A DNA stretch of 64,000 bases from Toxoplasma gondii ME49 (GCF_000006565.2 NC_031480.1:4313529-4377528), one strand, 5' to 3'. Positions 25,601 through 37,677 are shown, counted from the first letter of the stretch. Notes: a model not told the origin generated them from the sequence alone. Numbers and translations are program-made.

Positions 25601-26411
25601 TGTGGAGGGCCACGAGAGCGGTCCCCGGTGCTGCGCGGTGGCGGGATCCGACGCCTCATCCGACGGAGACGGGGCAGGTTTCGTTTGTCCAGCCCAGCGA
25701 AAGAAACCCTGCGTGTTTGCAGGTCAGGACTACCCCGGGCACGACATCACCATCAAACTGGATACCGTGTCGGCGTACAAGTGCTTCCAGCTGTGCAAAG
25801 CAGAGCGGCGCTGTGAAGTCTGGACTCATCGTCCGGAAAAGAAGATGTGTTTCCTCAAATGGGCGGAGATTCCCTTCTACCAGACGGTGAGCGAGAAAAG
25901 GCTTCTTCTGCAGGAAGAATTCGTTGTCGCGCCGGGCGCGATTACCGGCTTTGCAGACTGCGAACCGTTTTACGGGCCTGACGCCGACAAATTCACCGTG
26001 CCTGAGGCCCAGGCAAAAGCAGAGGCCATGCGGATTCTCTCTCAAAACCTCCGATACGGAAGGGACGAGGGCTCGACCACAGGGGCGTACGAAGAAACAA
26101 CGAACAACGGAAGGAAGGAATACGCCAGACCGCTGTCGCGTAGCCGCCGTAGGGGCATGAGCGAGGACGAATCCACCTCGCGGCGTTCCCGCTCCGCAGA
26201 GTTCAGTGAAGACGAGGAGTCGGTGACCAGGCGACGACGGCTCAAGCGAAGGACCCGCCCAGTTCATCAGGACTCTGAAGAAGAAACGCATTCGATGACA
26301 GCACACCGGACGAAACGCAAGCACCGTTCAAAGCGGAAACACTCCACAATGGATGAGGAAGAAGATTTCCAGACGAAGAGGAAACGCGCACATCGTCAGG
26401 GGCGATCCTAG
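16642..26411 (+). CDS. Giant secreted protein with basic tandem repeats and PAN/apple domains
   Basis: Five exons (16642-22726, 23321-23574, 24187-24334, 24657-24824, 25066-26411) join with phases 1, 0, 1, 1 into 2667 codons. A hydrophobic stretch (WVLLLVVTLTVSVPGG) early in the protein fits a signal peptide; ATG 16708 is an alternative start giving a more usual n-region. Residues about 195-925 carry eleven 66-residue repeats (GKKRRSKKGEK in each), then related repeats to about 1106, long Arg/Ser/Glu-rich linkers and an Ala-rich segment. From about residue 2055 come PAN/apple domains: one spread over exons 2-3, a Cys-rich piece in exon 4, one from Cys2222, a Thr run, then two more (each with FLKW/YLKW). 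The C-terminus is again basic. PAN domains bind carbohydrate or protein in apicomplexan micronemal and surface proteins. An adhesive secreted role is inferred. If the first intron is wrong, the repeat ORF ends at 23058. Confidence 0.7.
17250..19400 (+). repeat. 198-bp tandem repeat, eleven copies, inside the giant gene
   Basis: The core AAGCGGCGATCGAAGAAAGG recurs at 17281, 17479, 17677 and so on every 198 bp up to 19261, giving eleven copies. Units are almost identical in DNA; visible differences are mainly C/T in the Asp-Ala-Ala codons and A/G in the following Thr codon, nearly all silent. The last copy decays after about 19350. The unit length is a multiple of three (66 residues), so copy number can change without breaking the frame. 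Confidence 0.97.
19521..19960 (+). repeat. Second 198-bp tandem repeat, two and a partial copy
   Basis: GGCTACCGGAAAGAAGAGG starts at 19521, 19719 and 19917, again exactly 198 bp apart. The encoded unit shares the DGATGKK opening with the first repeat family but continues with KRGEKKHRSRRREKRG and a different second half (TTLAVLDLLASGLTSDAAA). It looks like a diverged relative of the first family that later duplicated on its own. Confidence 0.9.
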
Positions 26412-29400
26412 ATACGGGGCGACTTCTGACGACAGGAGATCGCACTTGAGAACGCGAGGAAAGAGCAGCGGTTTTCTGATCTCGGCCACAGTGGTTGCGG
26501 ACAATCTTGCACAGCACAGCGGTAGCTCACCGCGAATAAAACGCCACTGTTTGGATGCACTCACGAAAAAACAGGGGAGTCCCGAACGAGCGAGAACGGC
26601 TACCGCGACTGCTACGCACTGTGGACGAAGGCATGGTTGATCCAGGTGGTGTGGACAAGCTGTACAAACAGGTTGGTACTTTTGTGGCCATTTTCCAGTA
26701 ACAGAGAAACATAGAGGATCGTGGCCCAGCACCTGCAGAAGTCCGGAACAAGGAGTCTTCGACACGATCACGTATCAACGTTTGTGTCTTCTCACATAGT
26801 CATTTCGATGGTATTATTTCTGCAATCAAAGTCGCTTCAACTGCGCTGTAGCCGCCGTGATGGGCCCATAGTGGGTGATCCTGCGGAACGGAAATGTTCC
26901 TCGATCTGCTTCTGGGAACATCCTGATTGCTTTTTGTGTGTCACGACTACGTTCCTGAGTACTAGATTTGTTTCACTTCTTGCGGGGGTGTAGTTTTGGT
27001 CTCTATATTGTTGTATTTCTGCACTCGCCATACGGCGGGGAGCTCACGTACAATTGTGGTTCATCTTTTTTCAGTTAAGTTTGGTGCCACTGTTTTTCGT
27101 TTGGCAAAGCAGTGCCGAGTTCGCGGTGATAACTTCTGTTTTTTGTCAGGGGTCGCACTAGCATTCGTCTATCTGTGTTGCGAGACACTGGCATGCCACC
27201 GTGGCTTTTGGCGACACACTGGCATTTAATGTTGTATATCTGTGGAACACCGGTCAAATTCAGCAGCTGTTATGTTCAACTTTGCTGTGTTACACACATT
27301 CCTTGGTACGGACTACGGGCTGGTGCCTCTAGCTAAATAATTGTTTTACTTTCACAATTCTTTTTGACGGTGAGTACCATCGGACTTGGTTTCCAGCAGA
27401 GACGCGGTGCAGAGTACGAGGCTACTCGCAATGTAGGCCGCGATGACCCTCCTTGTTACGAGCAGCCTTTCACCGTCTGACCCTGGTGCACTCTTGGGAT
27501 GTCCATCTCGACGTCACTGGGTGCCAAGTTAGTTAAGACAATGCTAGAGGTGATAAAAACATGGAGAGTAGACGGTACCATAAAGGCAGTCAGAGCTGTT
27601 CTTGAGTCATCACGTGGCGTTTTGGCTTCATCATGAATGTAGCGGCCGACAACAGAAAGAGTAACGCTTCCGGCGAAAATAAACTTTAGCGATATGGTCG
27701 CAAGGGTCCATGTCAGTCTACTCTCGAATCAAAGATACTAATAGAGAACCAGGCGGGAAGACGAGACAATAAAACCGCCTCTTGATGGCTCGTTCGTCTG
27801 CCTTGACACGGGCACCAGATGACCGCAGAGGCGTATCCGTAAAACAATCCTATCAACCTAGAGTACAACGAAACCAATCGTTTCGGAAGTGTACGCAGAC
27901 ACGTGCGTACAGCAAAACCAAAGGCGAAAACATCTCCGCATCTAAACCTTGTCTGCCTGTTTGTGCATTGTCTCAGAATTATGCTCATACTCGCTAGATC
28001 CACCAATCCATACCTCTTTGTACAGGCAATCCCACGTGCAGATTTGCCGCACAGATGAGCCGGCAATAAGCGCCGGGCGTGCCCACTCTCGATATCATCC
28101 CAATAGTAGGCGCTGATTATCACCTCTTGCGAACTGTTCTTCGGCAAACGAATCTCCCAGTGACGCTTTGCGTGTTTGTCCAAGAAAGGTGACAACAGGG
28201 TAGCAACTCTTGTCCACAGCTTACAGTTTAAAACATGAACTGCAAAGAAGCTGGATATCGAAGTAGCAGCATCGAGAAACTCTAAGACTTGGACGGTCGC
28301 TCTGCTTGTTTACGACATTGTAACTGAGAACAGAAAAAGTAGCTGCTCATGCTTGCATAGATTCGCAAAGAAAAATAAGTCAGGTATGCTGCATTCGTCC
28401 AGCGAATCAACGTGCAAAACTTGTTGCAACCACAGCTCACTTCAAGAATTGTTACTTTGGCTTCGTGTTACCTGAAAGATAAAAGGCGCGAAATCGTAAG
28501 GCGACATCAAGTGAAAGGCGGAACAATAAACCAATGTTTCCGGACAGTGGAAACAAATTGCTGGCCCCTACATCTGTGACCGAGGAGGAGTTTACGAAAA
28601 GTGGAGATTGTGCAGTCGAGGAGTCGCTGCCCCGGTTGTCACAAAATACGGCGCGTGCCGAGTCTCGCGGCACTAGCCACAAGCAAGCAAACTGACCGCT
28701 AGGAAAAAATGGAATAGCCGAGGCAGAACGGGTCTTCTGTGTCTGCCGGAAATTTGGTCTCTGTTGTCTTATACAACCAGCGTGTAGACCTGTTTTCGGG
28801 CGACCAGTTTTGCTCAGAATGAAGACACGAGTGGCAACACAGAAACCAAACACAGCACGAATGACACAACAAACAACAAATGTTTTCACCGGCGTTTCTG
28901 CCGAAGCCAGAAGCGAGCCGCGGGAAAGCTCTTCCTCTGTTGTTTCGCTGCAGAGAGTCTCGCATTATCGGACCCTTTCGCTTGTTCGAAGAAACCAATC
29001 GCTGTCGCGGCTGCAATTTCGCACACTAAAATACCTGTTTCCGAAGGAATAAGCAAACATCGTCTCATGCTCGACTCATCACCGTTCCTTTGTTTCTATC
29101 TCATCGTTTGTTCTCGAGATTTACTCTAACCCCTGACTGCGAGGCACGCAGACGGCCAGTTCTGCATGTGTTTAACACGTGGAAAAAGACGAACGCCATT
29201 CGGATGACCCCGCCCGGGCTCAGGTGAACCTGGGACGCAACTACGCTACACTAAAACACTGTGGGAAGTCGGCCTCAAACGAAAACGCTGCCTGATTTGC
29301 TTAACTGCATTTCACTCAAACTGCGGGAGCACAGTGTTGTTTTCACTACGCCCGACGCACAGTGGAGACAACAATAACGACACCTGATGAAAGCACGCTT

Positions 29401-29974
29401 CCTTGGAGCAAACGAACTACACACGGGATAAAACCGACTCTCTCGTTGCGTCCGTCTTTGACCACCAGGGAACAACAGGAGGACCTGGAGGGAGGCGCAG
29501 GAAGAAAGAGAGAATCGAGGAAACCGAGGAAGCCAAGGGTACGAAGCCCCATCGAAGCGTTTGCCTGTGCTGTCTTCCATTTGACGATTTCCTCCACGTG
29601 CCATGGGGACGCTAGACCTTGGGATCCTTCCCACTGGCCTCGATGGACCATCCCTGCTATCATTCCTACAGTTCCTACAACATCTCCTTCTCCCGTCTCC
29701 TCTCTACCTCCTGCGTATCACGCCCCTCCATTGCTTCGGCAAAAGACCTTTCCAAGTTGCCGCTCGTGCGTCGAAGCTCGTGGAACCTGTTTTTGAAGAT
29801 GCTCTGTCTGCTTCTGGCATCTCTGAGCTTCTCCGCCGCTCTCCTTTGTCGACGTCTGTCTCCTTTTGTGTGCCCCAAGGACACACGCGCCCTTTTCCGT
29901 TATTCTGGGTCTTTAAGCCGTCTTCCAGCATCCGTTGCCGTCGTTTCCTTCGTTCCCTCCCTCCCTCATGGTGT
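26412..29974. other. Intergenic stretch between two convergent genes
   Basis: About 3.6 kb that should hold the 3' ends of the PAN gene (rightward) and of the transporter gene (leftward). Open frames are short; the longest (27713-28195, minus) begins with TTG, not ATG, and has no domain. I see no RNA gene or repeat. Confidence 0.45.
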
Positions 29975-32900
29975 CTACTCACTGCGTTTCCCCTTCTCGT
30001 CGTCTCCGTCTTCACTGTTGGCGACTGTGGATACAGTAAGTCCGAGTGCGGGGCTGTCTTCTTGGCGCATTTTATCGCAGGTCGAAGCAGGCGAAGCGGA
30101 GAGCGATGGAAGCTGAGAGACGAACGAGAAAGAACACTGCAGCGTCTCCTCACTGGCAACGCCCTCGGCTCTCCAGTCCTCTTCCGCTTGCGTCGCAAAC
30201 CCGGCCAGAGACGGAGCCACGCGTCGCGCATTCTGCAAGCTTTCAGTCCAGCCGCGGCGACTCTCTTGGAGGCACGAAGCAGACACCCACAAAGGGCGAG
30301 GAGACACTGACGGAGAGAGCGTGAGCGAAGAGCACGGAGAAGACGCTTCGCCGTGGAAATCTGAAATCCCCCCAGCGGGAGAAGCACCCGGTCGAGACGG
30401 CGAAGAAAACGCCTGAGACGGGATGTGCGTGCGTTCAGAGAAGCGCCGTTGGGTAGCCTCGAGGGCCGAGGGAGACCGAGGTGAGGACGGCGACGGCAGA
30501 GGCGAACGAATCTTCTTTCGTCCGCGCAAGGAAGACAGGAGTCTGACAATCTGCAGGAGTCAACACAAGAGTGAAGATTGCGAGCACGCTGTGTTCCAGT
30601 CTTTCACGAGTCTAGCGCAGAGGCAACTCACACGGAAAGTTCCAAGACATGACAGCGCGACTGGCGACTCGCTCCGTCCACACTCTCTTGGATGTGTTGG
30701 GAGATTTAACATGCACAGACAAGAAGTCCGCGAGCCAGACCACTGAGACAATTTGACAAAAAGCGTATCCATACGTCTAACGCGATCTACCTTTCACGCG
30801 AAGATTTGAGACAGAACCACAAGACTATGATGAGACACAGTTCGACAGTGTAGCTCGACTCAGATAATTCGCCTTGGGATAGAAATTCTGTACCGAACCA
30901 CATAAAACCGCGATGTCTTTCTGTCGTCTGTATAGAACTACTAATGCTTGCTGAGGTCCTTGCATCTCTTTAGCTCGCTGCCTACTTGAAATCAGACCAA
31001 CATAAACTCCTTTTTTACGGACCTAAAACCCAATTTGTCTTCTCCAGCTCTCCTCGACTGCATGACATGCGTGAAACTCGTTTCTCTTTTTTCTGCTCTC
31101 TCTGAAACATTTGTGTTCTACTCCTTCCAGCTGCAGCACTGCGGCTTCTTCAATTTTTTTCTCCCATCTCTGATGGTCTTTGTGAGGTGCTGAGCTGTCG
31201 CCGGCGTCCCTTGTCCGGGACTCCACCCGCGAAGCGCAGGTCGCTTGTCGTTGCATGCATCTTCATTCTCCTTTTTTTCCGTTTGAAATTGAGTCCTTTT
31301 GTCTTTTTTCTAGGCCACGCCTTTTGCCCCCGCGAACTTCGCGCCCGCTGCTTTTTCCACTCTTCTTCTCTCCTTCTGTCGCGTACCCCAGCCAGGCAGA
31401 TGTTGGCGACAGCGAGGCTCGCTAGCCAAGGCACCGGCTCGCTCTGGAGAAGCAAGGCGACAAAGACGAGGGCGACGCGGCGCAGAGTGGTGAGGATTGA
31501 GGAGCAGACTGCACCGACCAGTTGCATGCATTTACTCCCACAGAGCTGCGCGACGGCGCCGCCGACCGCGACAACCACACTGCATGCAAGCGGCGAAAGC
31601 GACACGAGAGACAGGAAAAAGAAGCTGTCTCCGAGCGCCCCAGCGTCAGGGGCGCTGTCGGGGTGCGGGTGGAAGGCGGTGGAGCTGAGACGCGGAGATT
31701 CCGAGACTGGCGACGGCGACGTCCGCGGAGACAGGAAGCTGGCCGACTCCAGACTCGAGGCTCCGGAGTCGGCGAACACGGATCCCAGGAAATACCGCAG
31801 TCCAGCAGCACCCTCAAACGAAACACACAAAACAAGGGAGAACAGCAGACCGTACACGCTGCTCACGAGCATCAGGGTGTACGGACAGAGGCGGTGGCGT
31901 CGCAGGAGGACGTGATCTTGCCTGAGAGCGACACGGAGAGAGAGAGACAAACCCCAGGACGTGACTTGGGGACGCGGCAAAAATGTCCAGGCGAAGCACG
32001 AGACCTCAGGCTCCCTGTTCTGCACGGACGAACAAGAACATTCGGCGACAGAGCACGACCGCGAGACGGAGACATCGAACCGGTGTGGGGTCAGCTGAAT
32101 GTCGTAGGAGACTGAGGTTGCCCACACTTCAGCCGTCTTGAGCACTCCAATGGAGTGGCGATGTACAGAAATCGTGACGAACTTGATGGGTCCGTAGGTC
32201 ACAACTGAAGTTACAACCCACAGTTGGAGAGATACAAAGGTTTACGAAGTCAGCGTGGAGTGACCAGAGAGGTGACGTGATGGCCAGAGGAAGCCAGTGT
32301 GAAACGCGTCTCAGTCAACCTGCATCCCAACACTCTGCCCTCCCTGCTCCGCACATCGCAGCCATGTCTGTTCCGGGAGTCGTGAGCGAAGGTCATTCTT
32401 TCTGCAATCCGAACAAATCAGATCGCGTAGTGGAGAAGCGGACCGAACTCGTAGTCTTACTCGTAGGAGATAGAACTCCGCAGAAAAAGGGTATCGGTAG
32501 ACTTGTCTCGGAAACAAAGACTCCCAGCAGGAAGGTTCTGGCTACACTGGCATCGGGTAAGTCGTAAAAGGCGTTTGCTCTCGCTCGGGATACGACTACT
32601 ATCACTGACTAACGTGATACACATGAAGTACGTTCTTATATATATATATATGAAAGTAAATACCACTGGAAGCCACACACAATCGCTCTGCGGCGACGCG
32701 GCTACCGTTCACTTTCACTGTGCGCCTCTCCACAGTTGCCACCGATGGCACGCCGAGGTTTCGATCTCATGGTCGCGTTTTTCAGGGATACCTGGAGACT
32801 GAGAATGAGTCGAGAGTGAGGCTGGCGAGAAGCACGAGATTTCCGATAATGCGCTCTCTCACGCCTGCATCAGAGGCCCCGCTTGCGCTCGCTCGGTTCT

Positions 32901-35172
32901 TGTCGGAGGCGCATGACGCGTTGAATACGTAGACCCAGACGGCCATCCACAGGACGCCCGCCACTTCCTTGCGACTCACGCGGCGCCCGAGCAAGCCATT
33001 CAAAATCAAAACCCCCACCTGAAAAACGAAGAGTGAAACCAAGGGACTCAGACATCCCGCGCGACGCTTCTGCATCCACAGCCTCTCTCACCTGTCGCCG
33101 AAAACGCGACGCCGCGATACAACTGCCATGCGGACTCCATGCCCCAAACCACATGTAGAGGACCCCAGATGGGAGTGAAGGTAGAAAGGCGATTCAGGAA
33201 CTTGTGGGTGGAGAGTTGTATCTCCACATTGAGGTGACACACCGATGGAGGGACATTCCATCACGCACAAATGAGCAGCAAAAGGAGACGGAGAGACAGA
33301 AACTATATCGGTAGCAGACACTCCTATCCATTTGCGTGTATCTAAAGCCAAATCAGTCGTCGTTCGTGCTCGTCGAGTGATGGAGACTTTGACCTGCTTG
33401 TGGAGCCCCAGAAGCGCGGTGCGCGCCGTTCGAGCCTCAGAGAAGACGACGAACGACGACAGTTTCTCAGACTGAGCCTGGGCCTGTCTTGTAGGAGAGC
33501 GTATCAGGTGTTCAAATGTGACGCCCTTTAACGTTTTCCGTTCCTTCGTTAGTCCAGTAAGTTTCACCGTCCTTCGGAGTTCCTTGGCACGTTTGTAGGA
33601 TTTTAAGGCTCACAAACCACCGGTTCAACGCGGACCTACCGGCTTGGCGCACTTGGAGACTGCGAGGGTAGCGAAGTCAACGACAGTGAGAGAGTGGAAA
33701 CTCGCGGCTTTCGCGGCAAATGTGCCGAGAGAGACGAGAAGCAACTCGCGTCGAATGGCTGCATTTTCCGCGTCCGCGTCTTCTCCTTTTCCCTGTCGGA
33801 GACTCGCTGGAAGAAGACGAGACCCGTGATGTCTCTTTGGTGCGAATTCCACTTCTCTCTGCTTGACGGCCAACGACGGAAACGGTGATGCGAGCGTCGC
33901 CTCTTCGTCTTCTTTCCCCACCACCACGACTGGCGCCGAGTCCCAGGAAGACAAAGGGGCGCTTGTAGCACATAAATCGTTCTTGAAAGACGTCTCTCTC
34001 TTGAGACCTTCTTCGCTCTCTCTCGTCTCTCCCGTCTCTTCATCTCTTCCTCGCTGACTCCGACAGCCTGCATCTGTCTTCTCGCCTTCTTCTTTGAAGC
34101 CTGTGCGACCCGGAGAAGAAACTCGACATGTGCGTATTCGCCAGCGCGAGCAGAAAACAGAGAGGCTCTTCCAGAGGCGCATCCGGGAGAGCGAAGGGAC
34201 CCCGAAGAGTCGACGCGCGGATGCGCGTTTGCCCTCTGTTTGACAGATCGTCGAAACAAATGCATGCGGAGCCAGTCTTCCGAACGTCAACCGATGCCCT
34301 TTGTCACCCACCCAGGCCAAGACGCGGCGTGCACAGTCGCCAGTCGGGAGAGAAGAGCATGGAAAACATACGAATTTTCGGAAGATTGTTCCACTGACGT
34401 CCACGAGCGCCTGGTACCACGCCGAGCGAGATAGAAACGCTTTGCCGAGTCTTCCCCAGGCCTTTTGTGCACCTTCCTCTCTCTCTGCCTCTAGCGACCT
34501 GCCTCTGCCTAGACGTTTCCGTTTGCCGACGAACCTAGTCCCTTCCGACGTCTCACCGTCCACCACAAAAGCTTTGCTGCCTACCACGAGAGCTCCATTG
34601 TCAATCGCGAGAGCTTCTTTGTCAATCGCGAGAGCTTCTTTGATAATCACGAAGGCGCCTTCGTCAATCATGCAGGCCATTCGCTCCCTCTCTACAGCTG
34701 TTTGGGTTCTCTCGAAAGCTCTTTCGTCGATGTCGCTCTCGCGCTGACGTTGTCGATCCTCCCGCTTCCAGAGATCAAGGAGCAGAAGCGCGAGGAAGGC
34801 GACGAAGGCAGAGACGGCGCAGTTCAGTGCAAGTACGGTGAATGTGTAGCGAAATGATTCATTCTTCTCGTCGAGCCTTGGAGACAGAGACAGCAAGCAT
34901 TCCTCCCTGTGCGCCGCCTGACGTGTCGACGGATGCCCCCCTGCCGCGTAGGAAAGAACGTCAGAAGCAGAGAGAGACAGAGAAGAAGACGGAGGCGAGA
35001 GAGCAGAGGAGAGAGCAGAGGAGAGAGTTGCTTCAGCGCACCGAGGAGAGGAGGCAGTTGCAGAAGGCGGTTTGTCGTAGAGACGTCGTTGTGCAAGACC
35101 CGCAAAGATGTACGGCACAAACATGCCGACAACCACCAAAGTCGCCCCCGCCAGAGAAGACGAGCCTTCCAT
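29975..35172 (-). CDS. UAA/SLC35B-family nucleotide-sugar transporter with large insertions
   Basis: Four exons, complement(33640..35172), (32792..33018), (31387..31921) and (29975..30550), join in phases 0, 2, 0 to give 956 residues. The membrane core follows the UAA/SLC35B pattern: an N-terminal helix (LVVVGMFVPYIFAGLAQRRL), a helix near 108-134, the Ser-Lys-x-x-Lys-Pro segment split by intron 1 (SKCAKP/VGVLILNGLL), a GN-LLASLTLD helix, and near the end the signature CSSILTTLRR followed by two helices. Such proteins exchange nucleotide sugars, PAPS or adenine nucleotides across the ER or Golgi membrane. The substrate cannot be read from sequence. The usual length is 320-430 residues; here a roughly 340-residue polar insertion sits in the loop before residue 476, another Ser/Pro-rich loop sits in exon 3, and a tail of about 180 residues follows the last helix. 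The start ATG lies in gcgccATGG. Confidence 0.75.
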
Positions 35173-36178
35173 GGCGCTTGCATTCCCAGTGCGCCTTCAC
35201 GAAGAAAGACGCGACGAAGCGAAGGGGAAGGCGCGAAACTCGAGAAAACGGGGAAAACCAGGAGACAGAAGCGAAAGAGAAGAAGAGAGGGGAGAGGAAG
35301 GTGCGACAGGGGCAGACATGGAAGGGAAGAGGTGAGAGAGAAACGTCACAAGGACGAGTGGAGCAGAAAGCGAGAGTCGACCAGAAAAGGCCTAAAGAAG
35401 AGGGACAGGGCAGACACCCGCAGAGAAAGAGAGGAGCGAGATAGACATAAAAGAGAGAGGAAGCAGCGAGAGGGCGCCAGCATCAAAAGTCACCGGATGT
35501 CGGGGGGGCAGGCACGGAGCCGTGCAGCTGTGTGCGACGGTCTCGTTGTCTCTTTGCTAAAAACCTTGAGAGTTGGAAGCACCGTAGTGTTGGCCTTCTC
35601 TATCTTTCTTCGCTTCCCTTTTCCGCGAACCACGAGACTGGCAGCGCGTCTCCAGACAGCCTGTTGAATTGGGGGGCGAGCGAGCTGTCTGTTGTTGGCG
35701 TGTGTCAGCACCCTACACAAGTCAAATCTGAGTGGTGCATGCATGATGCACCGCATCGATAAGAAAATGTCTCTCTTCTCCTCCACCTGTTCGAAACGGT
35801 GACGGTCTCATGTGCAGCTCGCGCTCTCGTCGCGCTAGCTCCGCCACAGGGAAGAAGTGGAGTGTTTTTCGGCAAAGAAGGCGCGAGACATCAAAAGACT
35901 CGCGCAAACCTGAGAAGGCGCCCCTAAAGGGACAAGCTCGAGAAATCGTGTGTATCTGCCTGTCTCAGCGGCTCTACACAGAACGGTCCAGTGCCGAGAA
36001 AGAGCGTTGATCGCGCAAGTTGAGTAGCGCGTGACAAGCGAGAAAGCGTATTGCGCTGGGGTATGCATGCAGAGCGGTGAAGAGCGCTTTTTTCGTGAGA
36101 AGTTCAAACTGATAGAGCGAAAAGAAAGAAACCGTTTGTGTGTATGTCCACGATACACTTCCCTATCTAAGTAGAGCT

Positions 36179-37210
36179 CTATAGATGTCTATATGTTGGG
36201 GGAAAAGAATTAGGCAAAGTCACGTCGAGTGACTCTTCACGCGTCTTGTCACTAAACTGAAGCGTCAGAGCCTCAAAGTTCCTTGTTTTCTTTGTCTCAG
36301 TCACCCTTTTGCTCCTCCAGCTTTTTTGCCTGTCGTGACTTCTTCCACAGTCCATCTTTTCTTGAGTCAGTCTCTCCTCTAAAAAGCCGTTTCCTCTGTC
36401 AGCTTCGGGCCAGTGTCTTGCGGTGCGTCCGCTGCCTCTGTGTGTGTGTATGTTTCTCACAACTCTTCTCTCGCGTTGAACGTGCTGTTTCCAGGTGTTC
36501 CTGCCCTCTTGAGGCGTTCTACTTCTCCTTTTCCTTCCCTTTTGTCTTTACTCTCTTTCACCCAGTTCGAGGCAGAGCGCCGCCGACCTCTCCATTCTTC
36601 AGCTCTCCCCTACCGTCCGAGACGGTTGCCTCTCTCTGCGGTGCCTGGCATTCGGCACTCCTGCCGGCTTCCTCCTTTTCCTCCTGACGTCTAAAGATCC
36701 CTTCAAAGCTTTTTCCGACAAGGTGGAGAGCCTCGAGTCGCCATTTCTCTCCATCATCTCCCCTGTGCTTCTCTGTAGGCCTGTCGGCACCTCAAGCCCT
36801 GTGCGGCGCACTGTTAGGTCCACGCAGAGTGCTGCTCCGCAAGCAGCCTGCATCAACTGTGGTAGACTCGCTGTTGCTTTCTTGCTTCTCCCGACTGTTT
36901 TCCTTCTGCTCGTCGACTACCCCAGCACTGGAAAGGACGAGAGCTTCCAGCGCAGGTCTTCGGTGGTGGATGCGTTGGGCTTTTGTCCTCCACTCCTGAA
37001 CGCGTTCTTCGCTGAATCCCATGGTTCATCCAGTTCTGCGAGGCCATCCTCTCTGCCTAGAGGGCCATCGAGCCACTGGCTGCACACCTTGAGGAAACGG
37101 ATCTGCTTCTCTGTTGCTCTTATCTGTGCACCCTTTGCGAAAATGGTTTGAAGCACGGCAGCAGAGGAGCCAGGGAAAAGCAGTTTCTTGCCGTACCTTT
37201 TCCACTGCAT
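36179..37210 (-). CDS. Three-exon protein of unknown function
   Basis: Exons complement(36921..37210), (36562..36780) and (36179..36437) join in phase 2 at both junctions and give 255 residues ending RHL. Donors are GTAGTC and GTGAAA; acceptors follow CCGACAG and CACACAG. The exons read as soluble protein: exon 1 is rich in Trp, Lys and Leu (IRFLKVCSQWLDGPLG), exon 2 has an amphipathic stretch (WRLEALHLVGKSFEGIF), exon 3 is Arg/Lys-rich then ends in LTLQFSDKTREESLDVTLP. I recognise no domain, and there is no signal peptide or membrane segment from this start. Phase consistency across three exons argues for a real gene, although the donor sites are not strong. Additional upstream exons are possible. 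It lies head-to-head with the kelch-Rab gene, sharing the region 37211-37677. Confidence 0.55.
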
Positions 37211-37376
37211 CCCTCCTGCTCTGCCTGGGAGGGAGCAAGCGACGACAGCGGAGACTGAGACAAGAAGCGATCCGAAGCGGACTCGCCTCTCCGTCGAGTG
37301 CCGACACACAGAGAGAGAACAAACGAGGGCAGACAGAAAGTCCGCGACTCGTGAATCGTGTATTTCGCTTTAGAAG

Positions 37377-37383
37377 CGTCTCT
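37377..37383 (-). promoter_or_regulatory. AGAGACG heptamer, candidate promoter motif
   Basis: CGTCTCT on the plus strand reads AGAGACG on the minus strand, matching the (A/T)GAGACG heptamer described in several Toxoplasma promoters. It sits about 170 bp upstream of the start of the minus-strand three-exon gene. A seven-base match occurs by chance often, so this is suggestive only. Confidence 0.3.
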
Positions 37384-37464
37384 GTAGACCTGTCTACGTC
37401 AGGTCCACGCCTCCTACCACCACCCGGTCCTCTCCCAATCGTGTCTCTTCCGTATCACTGAACT

Positions 37465-37569
37465 GTCCTCTTTTGCTTCTCCTTCGTCCTCTTTTGCTTC
37501 TCCTTCGTCCTCTTCTGCTTCTCTTTCGTCCTCTTCTGCTTCTCTTTCGTCCTCTTCTGCTTCTCCTTC
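37465..37569 (+). repeat. 21-bp pyrimidine-rich tandem repeat, five copies
   Basis: GTCCTCTTYTGCTTCTCYTTC repeats five times without gaps (37465, 37486, 37507, 37528, 37549). It lies between two divergent gene starts, about 110 bp upstream of the proposed kelch-Rab ATG. It can be translated as a Leu-rich or Lys/Arg-rich peptide on either strand, but a pyrimidine-rich 5' leader or promoter element is the simpler reading. Confidence 0.85.
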
Positions 37570-37677
37570 GTCTTCCTGTCTTTCTTTGCTTGCTTCTCGC
37601 TGTGTCTGTCGTCGGCTGCTTCCAGTTCGTATCTCTGTTCCTTGTTACGGCGTCGTGTGTAAATTGGCGTCGACAAG

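Noticed and set aside
24894..25613. 239-codon minus-strand ORF
   Set aside because: Antisense shadow of the PAN-domain exon, whose cysteine pattern and Thr linker are clearly coding on the plus strand.
27713..28195. 160-codon minus-strand ORF
   Set aside because: It begins with TTG, has no domain and no convincing splice partners.
29362..30310. Several overlapping plus-strand ORFs
   Set aside because: They start with GTG or TTG and largely overlap the last transporter exon, whose frame joins the membrane domain in phase 0 on the minus strand.
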